A stretch of DNA of 64,000 nt from Caenorhabditis remanei (GCF_010183535.1 NC_071328.1:12586001-12650000), one strand, 5' to 3'. Shown: positions 47,123 through 58,236, numbered from the stretch's first letter. Numbers and translations are program-made. The notes: generated by a model not told the origin, from the letters alone.

Positions 47123-48699
47123 TTACAGGCCTGAAGTAGATACAAAAAATTTAAATTTGACATTTTTATTATGCCAGCCATAGAAACCGAACACTGCAAT
47201 CTCTTCTTGATTGTTTCGAATACTGTATCCTTGAAACACCTTCATGTTTTGATCTGCGGGTTTTTCATATCTTGAGTACTCGATTGATTCAGCATCCAAT
47301 CCTTCAATTACTACATTTTCATCGATATCTAACGAGTTTGGGGATCGATTCACTGTCAGTTCGTCAAAGGTTCCTCCATTTTTCTTCCAGTTTTTCAGGA
47401 ATATATTGAGATCGGTATCAGAGAAATCAGTACACTCTGACCTGATAATTGGGCATCTGGAATTAATTTATTGATATTTTATCAGAATTCTTTGCAGAAC
47501 TTACTTTAATTTTAACAAATCACTGAAATTCATTGAATTTGTGACATGTGTCAATTCATTGATCTCTGATGGACCCGAGATAGAGATCTGTGGAGACACG
47601 CCACATCTGATGTTCACTTCTTTTTTCAGTTCGACACAATTCAGAATTCTCTGCATTGTTATCAAAGGGATGTGGCATTTGAAAAACAGTACATCGATTG
47701 ACGGCTTCTTTTTCTCAATCCATTCAATTACTTCTTTGTTACAAGGTCTCTCCACAACAAATATATTCAATGAAGTACTGTAGACCTCCCTGATGGTGTC
47801 AACCCATTTCAGAAATTCTTTATCCGAAGAAGGTTTTGAAACACAATTAATCAGATTCCAATGATCGGGCAACCACCTCGTTCTATGGTACCAGTAAAAG
47901 TCATGAGCGATGAAACGGCAATCAGTGTCCACTTGGAATTCTCGTTTCGAATTTTCAAACATCACTGTTATTCTGGCTTTTGCGCCAAGATACACTTTGA
48001 GGAATAACAGTTTGGCTGGTTTCATCAATTGACATTTTGACTTTGAACGTTTGGAGCATAGGGATAACAGAAGTCTGGAATTGGTTTTGGTTAAATTTTA
48101 TTTTGGTCAAGAGCTTTAATTTTGTATTTGTCAATTTTTTGTCCGGTTTTCTGGGTTCTAAATTACGTGATACAAAAAGAAATTCGCAACGCGAGCAATC
48201 TGAATACTCGAGAAAAAAACAAGCAGGCTTACTTCGACAGCTCACAACTCTCTGTGCAGAAGTTTTACAAAAAAGTTATTTACAACAAAAATATTAAGCG
48301 AGAAATTTCATACATTTCATTAGTTGATAACTTTTTGATAGCTCTCCAGGCTTTTGAGATATGCGTAGTCAAAGTCATCGAGAGGAAGGAGAGACGCAGA
48401 GAAGTCAGTCGCTCTAGCTTCTCTGCGTCTCTTCTCCTCTCGCTGAATAGGTGTACTTCTTAAAATACACGCAACTTAAAACCTACTGCTGATATGAAAA
48501 AATTGTCAACTACAAAAATTGTAGTACGAGTTTTTATCAAATGATGTAAATGCAAAAAAATTGATTTTTCCTATTCAAAGCTTCATGGTTTTTAAATAAA
48601 ATAATATAAATGAACTCACATTTGAAAAGGACTCATTCCTTTTATGACTTTCTCGAATGGGAGAAATGGAAGACGAAGTAAAGGAAACGGTACAAACAT
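47123..48699 (-). CDS. F-box protein with FBA-type domain, copy 2 (inverted)
   Basis: Three exons (48620-48699, 47505-48074, 47123-47456) give 327 residues. The F-box (FPLLRLPFLPFEKVIKGM, then ILLLSLCSKRSKSK) is nearly the same as in copy 1, while the middle has diverged strongly (ARITVMFENSKREF, VEWIEKKKPSID-like stretch, CHIPLITMQRILNC). The end again shows NRSPNSLDIDENVVIEGL and FGFYGWHNKNVKFKF. Splice positions and phases are identical to copy 1. Strong conservation of the F-box and upstream flank with a divergent middle suggests relaxed or diversifying selection on the substrate-binding part. Intron 1 (545 bases) carries a foldback repeat. Confidence 0.8.
48280..48560. repeat. Foldback repeat in intron 1 of F-box copy 2
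   Basis: TTAGTTGATAACTTTTTGAT ... GAGATATGCG, inner GAGACGCAGAGAAG/CTTCTCTGCGTCTC arms, then AAATTGTCAACTACAAAAAT. The paralogous intron in copy 1 lacks a comparable copy. Confidence 0.75.
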
Positions 48700-49243
48700 T
48701 TGAAAAAAAAAATACAATTATTGATTCTGGCTAAACAGAGCACGGGAAGGAATGAGTGGGGAAGTGCGGTGGAGCGAGTTTGTGAATACAGTAGGACTTG
48801 TAAAGGGTGATCTTCATGGGTGCAAACAGAGAATAGAGTAGGAATACGTAGACCGAAAGAAAAGTTATCTTATTATTACCAAGGAACTATCCAAGAAAAA
48901 AAGGAAAAACTCAATTTTCTTATTCCATTTTTTGAATTCGAGTAACACCCTCATTGCCTTGATAGTTCTGGACACTGGATCAATGAAATCTCATGGTCTC
49001 CCGAATCTCCTGATTTTCTGAAAGATTTTCTGTAATTTCAAGGTTTACAGCAACCAATCCCTTAATCACAGCGTTTTCATCAATATCCGATGACCTGAAA
49101 GTACGGTGGAGCTCGTTTGCGGCATCGTCCCAACTACAGAACTTGTGATGAATTGAGGGACTAGTTTTCCGATTCGATCATCAAATTGCGAAGTGATTTA
49201 TTCAATGTGAAATTAGAAAAAATTTAATTATAGAACGAACAGT
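48700..49243. other. Upstream flank of F-box copy 2
   Basis: About 430 bases match, in inverted orientation, the flank of F-box copy 1 (for example CTGGCTAAACAGAGCA and AATGAGTGGGGAAGTGC on the plus strand). The rest is the pseudogene remnant listed below and the 3' flank of the membrane protein gene. Confidence 0.6.
48950..49125 (-). pseudogene. Remnant of an F-box/FBA gene last exon, inverted copy
   Basis: Minus-strand reading gives SSDIDENAVIKGLVAVNLEI, the counterpart of PEIDEKAVIEGLNVTKLEK in the intact gene. An in-frame stop follows the weakly matching MRFH region. Only the end of the last exon survives. Confidence 0.5.
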
Positions 49244-51511
49244 TTAGAACTGTGATTCCATTTCCTCTGTTCTCTCCGTGCCATCAGGAACCAAATGGAT
49301 TTTTGGAGGTTGCTGAAATAAATAGTCCTTAAACTTGGCTCCGCCCATTTTGCCGGAATCTAAGATCCCTTACCTCCAGTGCATAAGCCATCAAATTAAC
49401 GGTGAGAAGTGGAAGAAGCGCGGTGAAACAAGGAATATACTCTTCCGGTTTATTCTGAAAACATAGACTTTTATGTTTTATGTTAATGCAAGTACGCTCC
49501 ATCAAAAGAAATTTCGGTAGAGCGAGACTTACAAATAGAGAGCAGATGATGATGATTGGAAGAAGAGTGAAAAATCGGATGAGTGAGCAGCCCATGTTAC
49601 TCAAAGCGTATGGATTGACTCGCTCTGAGCAATGGGGAGAAATGGAATCGGAATACATTCATGGATAATAAATGGGCTGATGGAGAGACTGGTTACTGTA
49701 ATGAAACAGAGGGATTTGAGCGAGATGGAGAGACGCAGGTTAGCCTGAAACGGAGAAGACGATTGGGTACGGTAGCGGATGTTAGTTAGTTTGGAAGCTC
49801 ATTTTTTCAAAAAAACTATTTTTTATAGTATCTCTACTATCTTCAAAGATGAGCACTTCTTATATTGGGTGTGTTTTGTCATTTTTGTTGTTTTCTTCGA
49901 TAACTGCTAACTCAAATCTCCGAATCTGATAAATTTACCAAATCACGGCCTCCAGCGGAGGCCCTCTCAATGCACTGCGCGCTGTACTTTGAGAGGGCCT
50001 CTGCAGGAGGCCGTGCCAAATAGATGTCCACTAATGAACTATGTAAAATTTTACGTATGTAAATAAATTTTGCTATTAACAAAGTTCTGATGGAACTTTC
50101 AGTTTTTGAAACACGTTCAAAGACATGTAGATTCTCTGCTTCTCTGAACACTAGACTAACTAGGGAAGATATGGGGTCATTTTGGAGTTATGGGTCGTAA
50201 CCTATATCATTGGATTGCTGAGAAAACGCTGATTCCAAATATATATTTAGTTTTTGCCCTCGAGGACTGGCATTTGAGAAAAACAAGGTCAAAGTTTGGA
50301 AAAAGTTAAATTATAACCTTTCTGACTGGCGAAAAAGATTTTGATTTTTTTGCAATTTTTGTTAAAAAGGTAATAATTTTCTATTTTCCGTCGTTCCGTT
50401 TTGTTTTTCTCACATACCAGGCCTCGAGGGGAAGAAAACCTAAGATTGATTTGGAATCAGCGTGATTTCAGCTTTTCAACAATATAGGTCACGCCCCCTA
50501 TCTCCAAACTGACTTCATGACATCCCATAAAAACTCTATTATACCTGCATGAAGTCACAAAAGTTCACTGAAAAACTTTTCTACACGTTCTGATTGTTAA
50601 TCGAGTGGTTATTGATAAAGGTGATTAGGAAAAATCGTGAGGAATGATAGTCTTCAATTCTGAAAAAAATTTTGAAGTCGCTATAGTACAGTTTTTACGT
50701 GATCTACATTAAAAATAATATTCTCAAAATCAAAAATATCCATATTCTCGAAGTGTACTATGCAAAAGCATCTTCCCAAAGATTTGAGAGTTAACGCCCT
50801 GAATGCGCTCCAGTGCCATTATTGTTCTCATTCTGATTTGAATAGTTTTTTTCTAGTTTTAAAATTTAAAAAAATTTCAATGCGTCTATTGTCGAAATAA
50901 AAAAAGTGATACCCGGTGTTTGCGGACTTAGTGGAAAAATTATTAATTTTAGCATTAAGTCCGCAAACACCAGGTATCACTTTTTTTATTTCGACAATAC
51001 TTTGTGCTTTTCTCCCTGCTCATCAAAGCTGCGGGAAGCCAATTAACGCGCCAACGGCGCGCCAGATCACTTTTTCTTTCCCACGAAGATCAAAGCACCA
51101 GACGCCCTCAACATCGTGTTTTACTCTTTTACTCACCTCGAATCCCACGACACTCCTTTTTAAAATAACGGCGCCTAGCAACAACTGAACCGAAATAATG
51201 ATAGTAGTGAGACCCAAAATGATCAATTTCCTCTTTGTAGCAATCACATTTGGAGAGTATTTCTTCAGAAGAAGATAAATAATTGGACAAGAAATCGCAT
51301 TCATCAGAAGATATGATTGGAGACGATTGGTTTCAGAATCAGGAATTCCAGCGTCTTGGAGCATTTTGGGAAGTTTTGTGGAGACGGTGAAATGGATTAG
51401 GAGGAGTAGAACGGAAGAAGTGGTGACTTGAATTACAGATTTCGAAGATGTCAAGAATCTTCTGAGAGTTAAAAATTCAGATGGGAGACCACTACTACTT
51501 TCAGATGGCAT
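49244..51511 (-). CDS. Multi-pass membrane protein, family not recognised
   Basis: The first exon (51137-51511) starts at MPSESSSGL, just after a TTTCACACAG acceptor. It encodes three likely membrane helices (VIQVTTSSVLLLLIHFTV, YLLMNAISCPIIYLLL, LIILGLTTIIISVQLLLGAV). Later exons are clear at about 49553-49624 (MGCSLIRFFTLLPIIIICSLF), 49374-49454 (NKPEEYIPCFTALLPLL ... AYALE) and 49244-49312 (QPPKIHLVPDGTERTEEME, stop). The exon or exons between 49624 and 51136 could not be settled; a candidate ANLRLSISLKSLCFIT near 49700-49747 does not keep phase with its neighbour. Five or six helices and a short polar tail are visible. A chemoreceptor is possible but no family motif is seen. The 1.4-kb intron holds two hairpin elements. 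Confidence 0.5.
49945..50016. repeat. GC-rich hairpin
   Basis: CACGGCCTCCAGCGGAGGCC ... pairs with ... GGCCTCTGCAGGAGGCCGTG, and CCTCTCAA with TTGAGAGG. Stem of about 28 bases with few mismatches and a loop of about 15, in a region otherwise rich in A and T. Confidence 0.8.
50888..50999. repeat. Near-perfect palindromic MITE
   Basis: TTGTCGAAATAAAAAAAGTG ... GGTGTTTGCGGACTTA pairs with TAAGTCCGCAAACACC ... CACTTTTTTTATTTCGACAA. Arms of about 43 bases around a 25-base loop. Confidence 0.85.
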
Positions 51512-52468
51512 TCTTCTTTTCTGTGTGAAAGAAAAATGAGAAATGGAGAGAGATGTGGGAGAGAGGGGCATAAAGCCCTTCTAAGAAAGCGGATAAAAAG
51601 AGAGATTGCATGTGGGGATAAGAGAGAAGCCATTTTTTAGGCTTCATTTCATTTCACAACATTATCTAATTTGTTATTTTAGGAGGAGATGGACCATGGA
51701 GAGAGAGACAAGGCTAATGAGATTTTTTTGGGTTGGATAATACCAGATTTGGTGTCGGTGTTCTAATTTTTAATGGGATAAATTTCGAACCGCCCCCTTT
51801 TCTTTTTTTTTCGTGAATAATCTACAGTAGTGATCATACATAATTCTAACAACTTTCGCGGTTTTCACTTGAAGATTTTCAACTTTGAGAGTGTGTCATG
51901 GTTACACCAATAGTTCCATCAGGAAAATTTTTAATGAATCATACAGATTAAAAGTAAAGCTCTATTTTTGTAGTTGACAACTTTTTTGTAGGGACTTTCC
52001 CTAGAGAGTTATCGTCATTTTAAGACGTCAGCTTAAAAATCGCCTAAATTTTGCACTAGTAGATTTGAGAGAGAAATTACTTTGTCGATAACTTGGTAGG
52101 GAGTGTTTGTACAAAAAAGTTGCCAAGTACAAAAATGGAGCTCTATTTTCGATTTGTACGGCCCATTAAAAATTAACTTCGTGAAACAATCACTCTAACA
52201 CACTCTCAAAGATGAACATTTTCAACTGAAAACGGCCAAAGTTGTTAGCGTTATTGTCATTACTGTACATGAGTTTGCACACAAACTGTCTTCCCATGGT
52301 CCCTGAAAGTAAACAGTTTAGCACTATTAGCTTTATTGTTTCTCTTGATCTTTTCTGATCTCATGAACCTGTTGGACAAATACAATAACAACACACAATT
52401 GTTTCTTGTAATAACAGTTTATTTAAAAGTAAAAAAAAACTTTATTTTTTAAGTCAATGTTACAGTCG
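51512..52468. other. Intergenic region left of the Polinton remnant
   Basis: Promoter side of the membrane protein gene, then a foldback element at 51875-52240 and an A/T-rich stretch. No coding exon is supported. Confidence 0.5.
51875..52240. repeat. Foldback element, second family
   Basis: Same architecture as 40056-40440: CTTTGAGAGTGTGTCATGGT ... TTTGTAGTTGACAACTTTTT ... CCCTAGAGAGTTATCG on one side and TGGTAGGGAGTGT ... AAGTTGCCAAGTACAAAAA ... CACTCTCAAAGATG on the other. Confidence 0.75.
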
Positions 52469-53269
52469 TCACAGTGAATTTTGATAGCATTCTTTTTTTT
52501 TGTCCATCTCCGTGTACAAATTGAACGGTGTGTTATAATTCTCCTCGTACCACTCTTCAAATTCTTCTTATTTGCCTGCAATCGGGGATATAGTACTCCT
52601 TTGGTGGTAGTGTTGTGAGAACTTTGTCATAGTTGTCAGGGTGGTTGTAGAGATATGGAAAGTATCCTGAAGTTTCCAAAGCACTTGGCAAGACCCATTT
52701 GAAGATATTGAAGAGAGTCTCGGAAGTGGATCCTCTGCTTTTTGTAAGTGAACTCCGCACTAATAAATGTTCTTCCGTTCATTATGAAGTTTGGTGGTGT
52801 TGCTAGTCTATCCATCTCTGCCATCCCCATAACATGGTCATATCGTCCACCATTATGGGCAATGACATATACGACGTTTGCTCTTGGATCAGTCATCAGA
52901 AATTTGCAGAATTTGGTCAACGTCTTACTTCTATCTTCTGGTTCATACTCGTCCAAGTCACATTCTGAGCCGCTTTCAGATTCCTCTTCCTCTCCAGCAA
53001 ATTGGCGATCGTCATCCCCCTCCTCTTCATCGATCTTATAGCTGAAGATGATTGACTCTTTGCAAGTTGGACACCCTGGTTTTTCACGACACTTGTTGCA
53101 GAACATGTGGGCCACGATCATATTGAGCATGTGCTTTGGTCATCGACATGGATCATCTGAAAATTTGTATATTTTAGGGATTTAAGGTAAAAAGCATGGG
53201 TTTACCACTATATTCTCCTGATTTCACCACAACACACTCTGCATCACCGGCACCATCGGAAGTTGACAT
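52469..53269 (-). pseudogene. Polinton/Maverick-type protein-primed DNA polymerase B fragment
   Basis: Minus-strand reading gives a CxxC pair (CNKCREKPGCPTC), an acidic linker, then VVYVIAHNGGRYDHVM, which matches the exonuclease II motif of protein-primed family B polymerases (N-x2-3-F/Y-D), and HFRDSLQYLQMGLAKCFG, matching the DS-x-NFLPM-x-LS-x-LPK-x-FG region. After a frame change come GYFPYLYNHPDN, LPPKEYYIPD and, after another break, WYEENYNTPFNLYTEM. All are in family order. A stop lies just before the open frame, there are at least two frame changes, and the polymerase palm domain is absent, so this is a decayed mobile-element copy. No terminal repeats, integrase or capsid genes are nearby. 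A separate leader exon (53206-53269, MSTSDGAGDAE) may or may not belong to it. Confidence 0.7.
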
Positions 53270-53962
53270 TTATGCCTGAAAAACACTGATTATACAAAAA
53301 AATGATAAGGATTTTATGATCTTACCAAATACACTGTAGACTAGGCGTAGACAAAAAATAATTCACAAAAAATAGTAGAAAACGACCACCATCCTAGTTG
53401 GCGATCTAAAGGAACCATAGAAACTGGTTGGGACGAGGTCTTTTTATATAGCCATAAGCGCCGCCCATCTAGATACAAACTCCGCCCCCAAGACAACGAG
53501 GCTCGCAAGACATTACGTCTCGAGGGTTTGGACTACTTCAAAGAGAACAAGTTTCTGACGTTATTTATTACGCAGTCATCGTGGACTGTCTCGGATTATC
53601 CATTGGTTGCGACAACCAATGAAAACGTGCCGACAACCAATTGCTCGGCAGAAACCAGCGCGCAGCAGTCCAGCAGGCAAGCATGGAGTGCTGGCCTGAT
53701 GCGCAGTTGCTGAGGGTACTGTAGCGTATATACGTGGGCTCTGAATGTTGCGCACCTGATGATTTCTGCCGAGTAGTGATGGGATAACAATTATCTTCGT
53801 TTCAACTGGCATATGTCTCTGACTTCTGACTACTTTTTAGCGGAAATTTGACCATCTGGCACTCAAACTCTCCTACAAACTCAGCAATTTCCACACAAAA
53901 CTCAAAAATTCAATCATTCATTCATTTTTTATTATTAATATCAAACTGTTCTCTTTCTCTTC
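53270..53962. other. Intergenic region
   Basis: Contains a short palindrome CATTGGTTGCGACAACCAATG near 53600 and no supported exon. Confidence 0.5.
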
Positions 53963-54383
53963 TCATTTGGCATATGTCTTCGTGTAATTCGTTGACTTCT
54001 TGTATTGGTATTTCGCAGGTGGAGCTGGAACCGGAGCCGCTGGAGACTTGACAGCTGGCGAAGTTGGTTTGGTCACCACTGGAGCAGCGATTTTGGAAGC
54101 AGACGATGAAGCAGCTGGAGTGGATGATGGGGGCTGAAAAATGATTGATTTTATAAAACCAAAAAAAGAACTGGACGCTGGCAAAACCGAGCCAACGAGC
54201 TCCCGCATGGCGAACGGAGTCGTTAACCAGTCAGCCATGCGCACCTTCTCGTCGTGGCGAGACGAAAGTTGTAGACAAGCTCACCTTCTTCCCAAAAAGC
54301 TCATCGTCGATATCGACATCAAGATCAGTGTTCTTGTGATTGCCAATGGCATCGACTGGAACAAACGCTGATTTGTCGGCCAT
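53963..54383 (-). CDS. Small low-complexity protein, unrecognised
   Basis: Two exons (54285-54383, 53963-54133) give 89 residues. The first exon is acidic (MADKSAFVPVDAIGNHK, DLDVDIDDELFGKK). The second is Pro/Ala/Ser/Lys-rich (SSTPAASSSASKI, SPAAPVPAPPAKYQYKK) and ends TKTYAK. It has no signal peptide or membrane helix. The gene is divergent from the cysteine-rich membrane protein gene at 54809, sharing a 425-base intergenic region, so the two could have a bidirectional promoter. Both splice sites are good and phase is kept, which supports a real gene. No family assigned. Confidence 0.6.
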
Positions 54384-54808
54384 TTTTCGTTGGGTACTGA
54401 CGATTTCTCGAAGTTTCCAACTATTCGAATTGACCACGTCCTACTGAACTTTGTAATTAATGGTGGTGAAAACACGTGGGAAAATTTTGAAAAAGAAGAA
54501 TTTTTAAAAAGATTTCCAACAAAAAACGTGAAACGACCAAGTTTGATAACGATCTTTGCCACGTGTTGCCACTATATAGGAGGAGAAAAGGAGTGAAAAA
54601 GCAGTTAGTTTGAAACGAACGTTTGGCAAAAAACTCTCGTCAAGTTTCCAACAACAATCGTTTGCGGTTCGTCATCGGAGCATCGTTCAGTGAGTTTTTG
54701 GGAGCACGACCCAAGAATTTCGTGTCTAGACTGGGGGAATACACAAAGCAGTTGGACCCTCCTACTCCTATTCATCCCATTTCAACATTTTCAGTTTCCA
54801 CGTGCAAG

Positions 54809-57352
54809 ATGACGTTCCGTTTAACGTGCCTTCTCATCTTCACGATTCTCCTCGCGTCACCGGCGAATGTGTTTGCTGAAGAATCAAGTACTGTAGATCC
54901 AGCTGCTGGTGGTGGTGGTGCTGGTGCTGCTGCTGGTAGTTCTACTCCTGCTACCGCTGCTCCTGCTACTATTAGAACCGACCGTACGTTGAAACATATA
55001 AACTAATTGAATGTCAATGTCAATGACTCTGAAATCTCATATTTTTTCAGAATGTCCAAGTGGCGATCAGCCAACCCACGAGGACTGTAAGACTGGCACG
55101 TGTACTGGCACAACAAGTGAAATTTGTTATCGAGAGGTTTACAAGGACAACACACCACTTTCGATGTGTTGTGGGCAACTGAGTAAATTCTGCGAAGTGA
55201 CTGGTCTTCATTCGTACCATTCAATTGGTAGCGACAGCCATTTGTACAAAATGATACCTGGCTTGAGTACGAGCGAATGGTATAAAAGAGAGGCACCAAA
55301 GACTACCCCAGATGGAGTTGCGTGTCGTGAGTTTTCTCAAAACGCGCTCTACTGCAACTAGCTAATAGTGCGATAGAGCACTGTTGTATGTCATATATAA
55401 GTTTCGTACTTTCAGCAATCCCCAACTCGTTCACACTAAGAAATCTAAAGCCATCATATCCTCCTGTCGGATGGGAAGAAATGTTGAAAGAAGCGATGAA
55501 AGAAACACCCAAGCTCGTTCAAAAACAGTGTTCGAAGAATTCAGAATGTGGAACTGGAGAGTTTTGTGATGCCGTTTGGAATCCGACGTTCAATGGTTTG
55601 GATAAGAGTGGTCCCGACGGAAAATCTCTTCGTTTCTGTTACAAGAGTAAGTTAGGGAAGGTGGAAATCGAACCAAGAAGTGTCAAAACAAAGCTCATCG
55701 CTGTTATCCACTAGACCACGCGGTCACAAATTAGCAGGAAGCGGAAGGCGACCAGTTGGCGGCGTTTCTCGAATCCCTACACCCATAAAGTCCCAACTTT
55801 CTCATTTCAGAACCAGAACTCCCATCGAACATGCAACATGCCGACCATCACCTTGGACTCAAAATTTGCAACCATCACGATGAGTGTGGAAAATTGGATG
55901 AGATTTGTCACCACGATAAAGATAATTACAAAAACGAGAGTAATCCGGATCAGGATGCGACTGGGCTCTGTGTTCATGGTAATTTCAGATTTAGATTTCA
56001 ATCACTATTTGATTCTTTAACTTTCAGTCGATGCTTGTGTCGGTCTCGCTCAACCGCGTGGAGTTCTCAACGTGAAAAGTCAGGCATGCCACGACGATAT
56101 GGGCTGTGAGGGAGCTGGTCTTTCGAAAGGAAACGCAGATTTCAATCCACTTTGCAAATCCTACTTCAATGCAGACCCCACTCGGAAAGTGTGCTGCTAC
56201 CAGAAACTTCCAGTATGCAGAGTCGGAAAGGCTGTAACTCCACCGAAAAACTGCACCAAAATGAGTGATTGCACTGGAGATGTGTTGCTGAAGGACGCCA
56301 ATTGGAACACTTGGTGTGATGACGGTGATACCAAGGTTTGCTGTAAGGATCTCGCGAATAAGGCTTGGCAATGTCCGGATCTTGCAACTCCACTTTTCAA
56401 TGAGCCAGCTTGTACCGGATGGACTGCTGATAACATCCACTCTGGAAAATGTCCGAAGAAGGGAGGACGATGTGTTTATGGACATTGCTGCCCACCACGT
56501 AAGTTGTCACTATCCCCACTCCCTTCTATTTGTGGCGACCATGTGGCGCAGGCGGTAGCGTTTTGCCACCATGTGTGCCCACTCTGGAGTTCAAACCCTT
56601 CCCTTGTCTTTTATATTTTCCAGTTGTTTTTTGTTTTTTTTCAAAATCTATTTTTCAGTTTCCCTAACCAAAAACGGAACCGATGTAAAACTCGGCAAAA
56701 ACTTGTATCACACCGAGTTTCCATGTGACCCGAAGAACCCCATCCCACCAGGATTCTCTTATGTTTTCTGTAATTCTGACACCAAGAAACTGATTGTGGT
56801 TGGAAAGTTCCATGACAATGGAGACAAGATGACAAAGGTTTCCGGATCCAAGTGTACCATCAATGCGTTAGTTTTATTTATCGAAATGTTGTATTTCTTA
56901 ATATGTAAATTTTCAGTGACTGTTCCTCAGACGGCGGATCTGTTTGTGTCTACGAGAATGACAAGAACCACGTGTGCTACTACAATCCACTTCGTGCTCT
57001 CCGTCCCGAGGTCTCGAGCTTCTGGAAGACAGTTCTCATCATTTCTCTCGTTTGCGGAGCCATCTTCATGATTCTCTCAATCGTCTGCTTCGTCTGCTAT
57101 CGCTCGAAATCCGTGTTCGATAAGTATAAGAAGAAGAAGGGAAGCAAGGATAGCAAGAGTAGTAAAACGAGTAAAAAGGGAGGAAAAGGTGGAAAGAAAG
57201 GAGGGAAGAAGGGCGGAAAGAAAGACGGAAAGAAGAGTGGAAGTTCGAGTTCCAAGTCGAAAAAGTCGAAGACTAAATCGAAGAAAGAGACGGAGAAGTC
57301 GGAAGGTGGAACCACTGGAACCACTGGAGACAGCTCTTCGCAGATGAATTAA
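54809..57352 (+). CDS. Cysteine-rich type I membrane protein with lysine-rich cytoplasmic tail
   Basis: Seven exons (54809-54983, 55051-55326, 55416-55646, 55811-55978, 56028-56498, 56659-56866, 56917-57352) give 654 residues. Residues 1-23 are a signal peptide (LLIFTILLASPANVFA). A Gly/Ala/Thr spacer follows, then about 460 residues of extracellular Cys-rich repeats (CPSGDQPTHEDC, CSKNSECGTGEFC, CNHHDECGKLDEIC, CHDDMGCEGAG, CPKKGGRCVYGHCCPP) that resemble small disulfide-rich modules. One transmembrane helix (LIISLVCGAIFMILSIVCFV) is followed by a tail of about 80 residues made largely of Lys, Gly and Ser. The fifth intron donor is standard, while exon 6 ends at GC then GTTAGT. I do not recognise the family; it looks nematode-specific. 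Two introns carry tRNA-like elements. Confidence 0.85.
55660..55726 (-). ncRNA. tRNA-Arg-like element in intron 3
   Basis: Minus strand GACCGCGTGGTCTAGTGGAT has the 5' end and A box of an arginine tRNA, and GGTTCGATTTCC is a B box. The 3' half cannot pair with GACCGCG, so the acceptor stem is missing. It is antisense to the host gene. Confidence 0.45.
56537..56604 (+). ncRNA. tRNA-like element in intron 5
   Basis: TGGCGCAGGCGGTAGCG (A box and D arm) is followed by AGTTCAAACCC (B box) at tRNA spacing. The segment TGGCGCAG-CGGT-GCGTTTTGCC also occurs, with small changes, on the minus strand at 28185-28217, so the two belong to one family. Confidence 0.4.
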
Positions 57353-57748
57353 AAGAAAATTAAAAAAGTAGTGGAAATGAATTATTGGGGAATTACTTGT
57401 AAAATGTAAAATGAAGAATAATTTTTGTGTTTTTATTGCTTGTGTTTCTCCGGAATTGTCTGAAATTGCCGTTTTCTTACTGTAGAAAACTGCAAAACCC
57501 ATATCATATAGCAGAAAATGTCTCGAAATGCCCCAACTTTTCAAAAAAGGCAGCAGAATCTGACAAAAGATATGGCTTTGTGAACCAAAAATGAAACCGA
57601 GAGTTTCGCGCCAAAGGGGCGCCAGCTAAGACAAAATTTCTACTGCAAAAACTAGAATTTTTCTCTAATTTTCGGCTGAAAACGCGTCACAAACTCATTT
57701 TTGACTCCTCCGCTTCAAACTAAACGCCAAAACCTCATAATTTTTCAT
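57353..57748. other. Convergent intergenic region
   Basis: Shared 3' flank of the cysteine-rich gene and the REEP-like gene. Only a short inverted pair (TTTCGCGCC/GGCGCC) is seen; nothing coding. Confidence 0.5.
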
Positions 57749-58236
57749 TCACTTCTCTGGAATATTATTGATTTTCTTATGAATGAGTTCAATAGTCGGA
57801 TTCGATGGTGGCAAGAAGAGTCCGATGAATGCGGCCAGTTTGAAGATGTAATACAACGGAATATACTCGAGAATCCGATCGAAAACGACGGAAACGCCGA
57901 ATAGTGTCCAATAAATGAACATAATTCCGGTCGCCGGGCGTTCCGCTGGCTCCAAGTAGGTCAAAATGATTGGGACGATGACAAGAAGTCCGTTGGCGAG
58001 GTAGTGGGGCTCTTTGAGCACAATTAGGAGACCGATGATGAAGAGAATTGTGGCTTTGATGAGCTGAAATAGAAGATTTTTCCAATTTTTCAGATTTCAG
58101 AAATGAGAAAACTAACCATTTCCACCTCGACACCGGTGATCTTACTGTACCGCTTCGCCCATCTCGCCGTGATATACTTCTGATCGTGGATGAGGTTGAC
58201 GAACCAAACTTGCACTTCCAACTCGGATTTAGACAT
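57749..58236 (-). CDS. TB2/DP1/HVA22 (REEP) family membrane protein
   Basis: Two exons (58117-58236, 57749-58063) give 144 residues. After a soluble leader (SELEVQVWFVNLIHDQKYIT) come hydrophobic hairpins (ATILFIIGLLIVL, YLANGLLVIVPIILTYL) and the family-like segment TGIMFIYWTLFGVSVVFDRI followed by IPLYYIFKLAAFIGLFLPPS. The Y-W-x-x-F-G ... P-x-Y-Y-x-x-K order is the TB2/DP1/HVA22 signature; such proteins shape tubular endoplasmic reticulum. It is short for a REEP5-type protein. It starts 153 bases after the nuo-2 stop on the same strand, probably as the last gene of an operon. Confidence 0.75.

Noticed and set aside
56024..56485. 153-codon minus-strand frame
   Set aside because: It lies entirely antisense to exon 5 of the cysteine-rich gene, whose sense frame has strong Cys-module structure and consistent splice phases.
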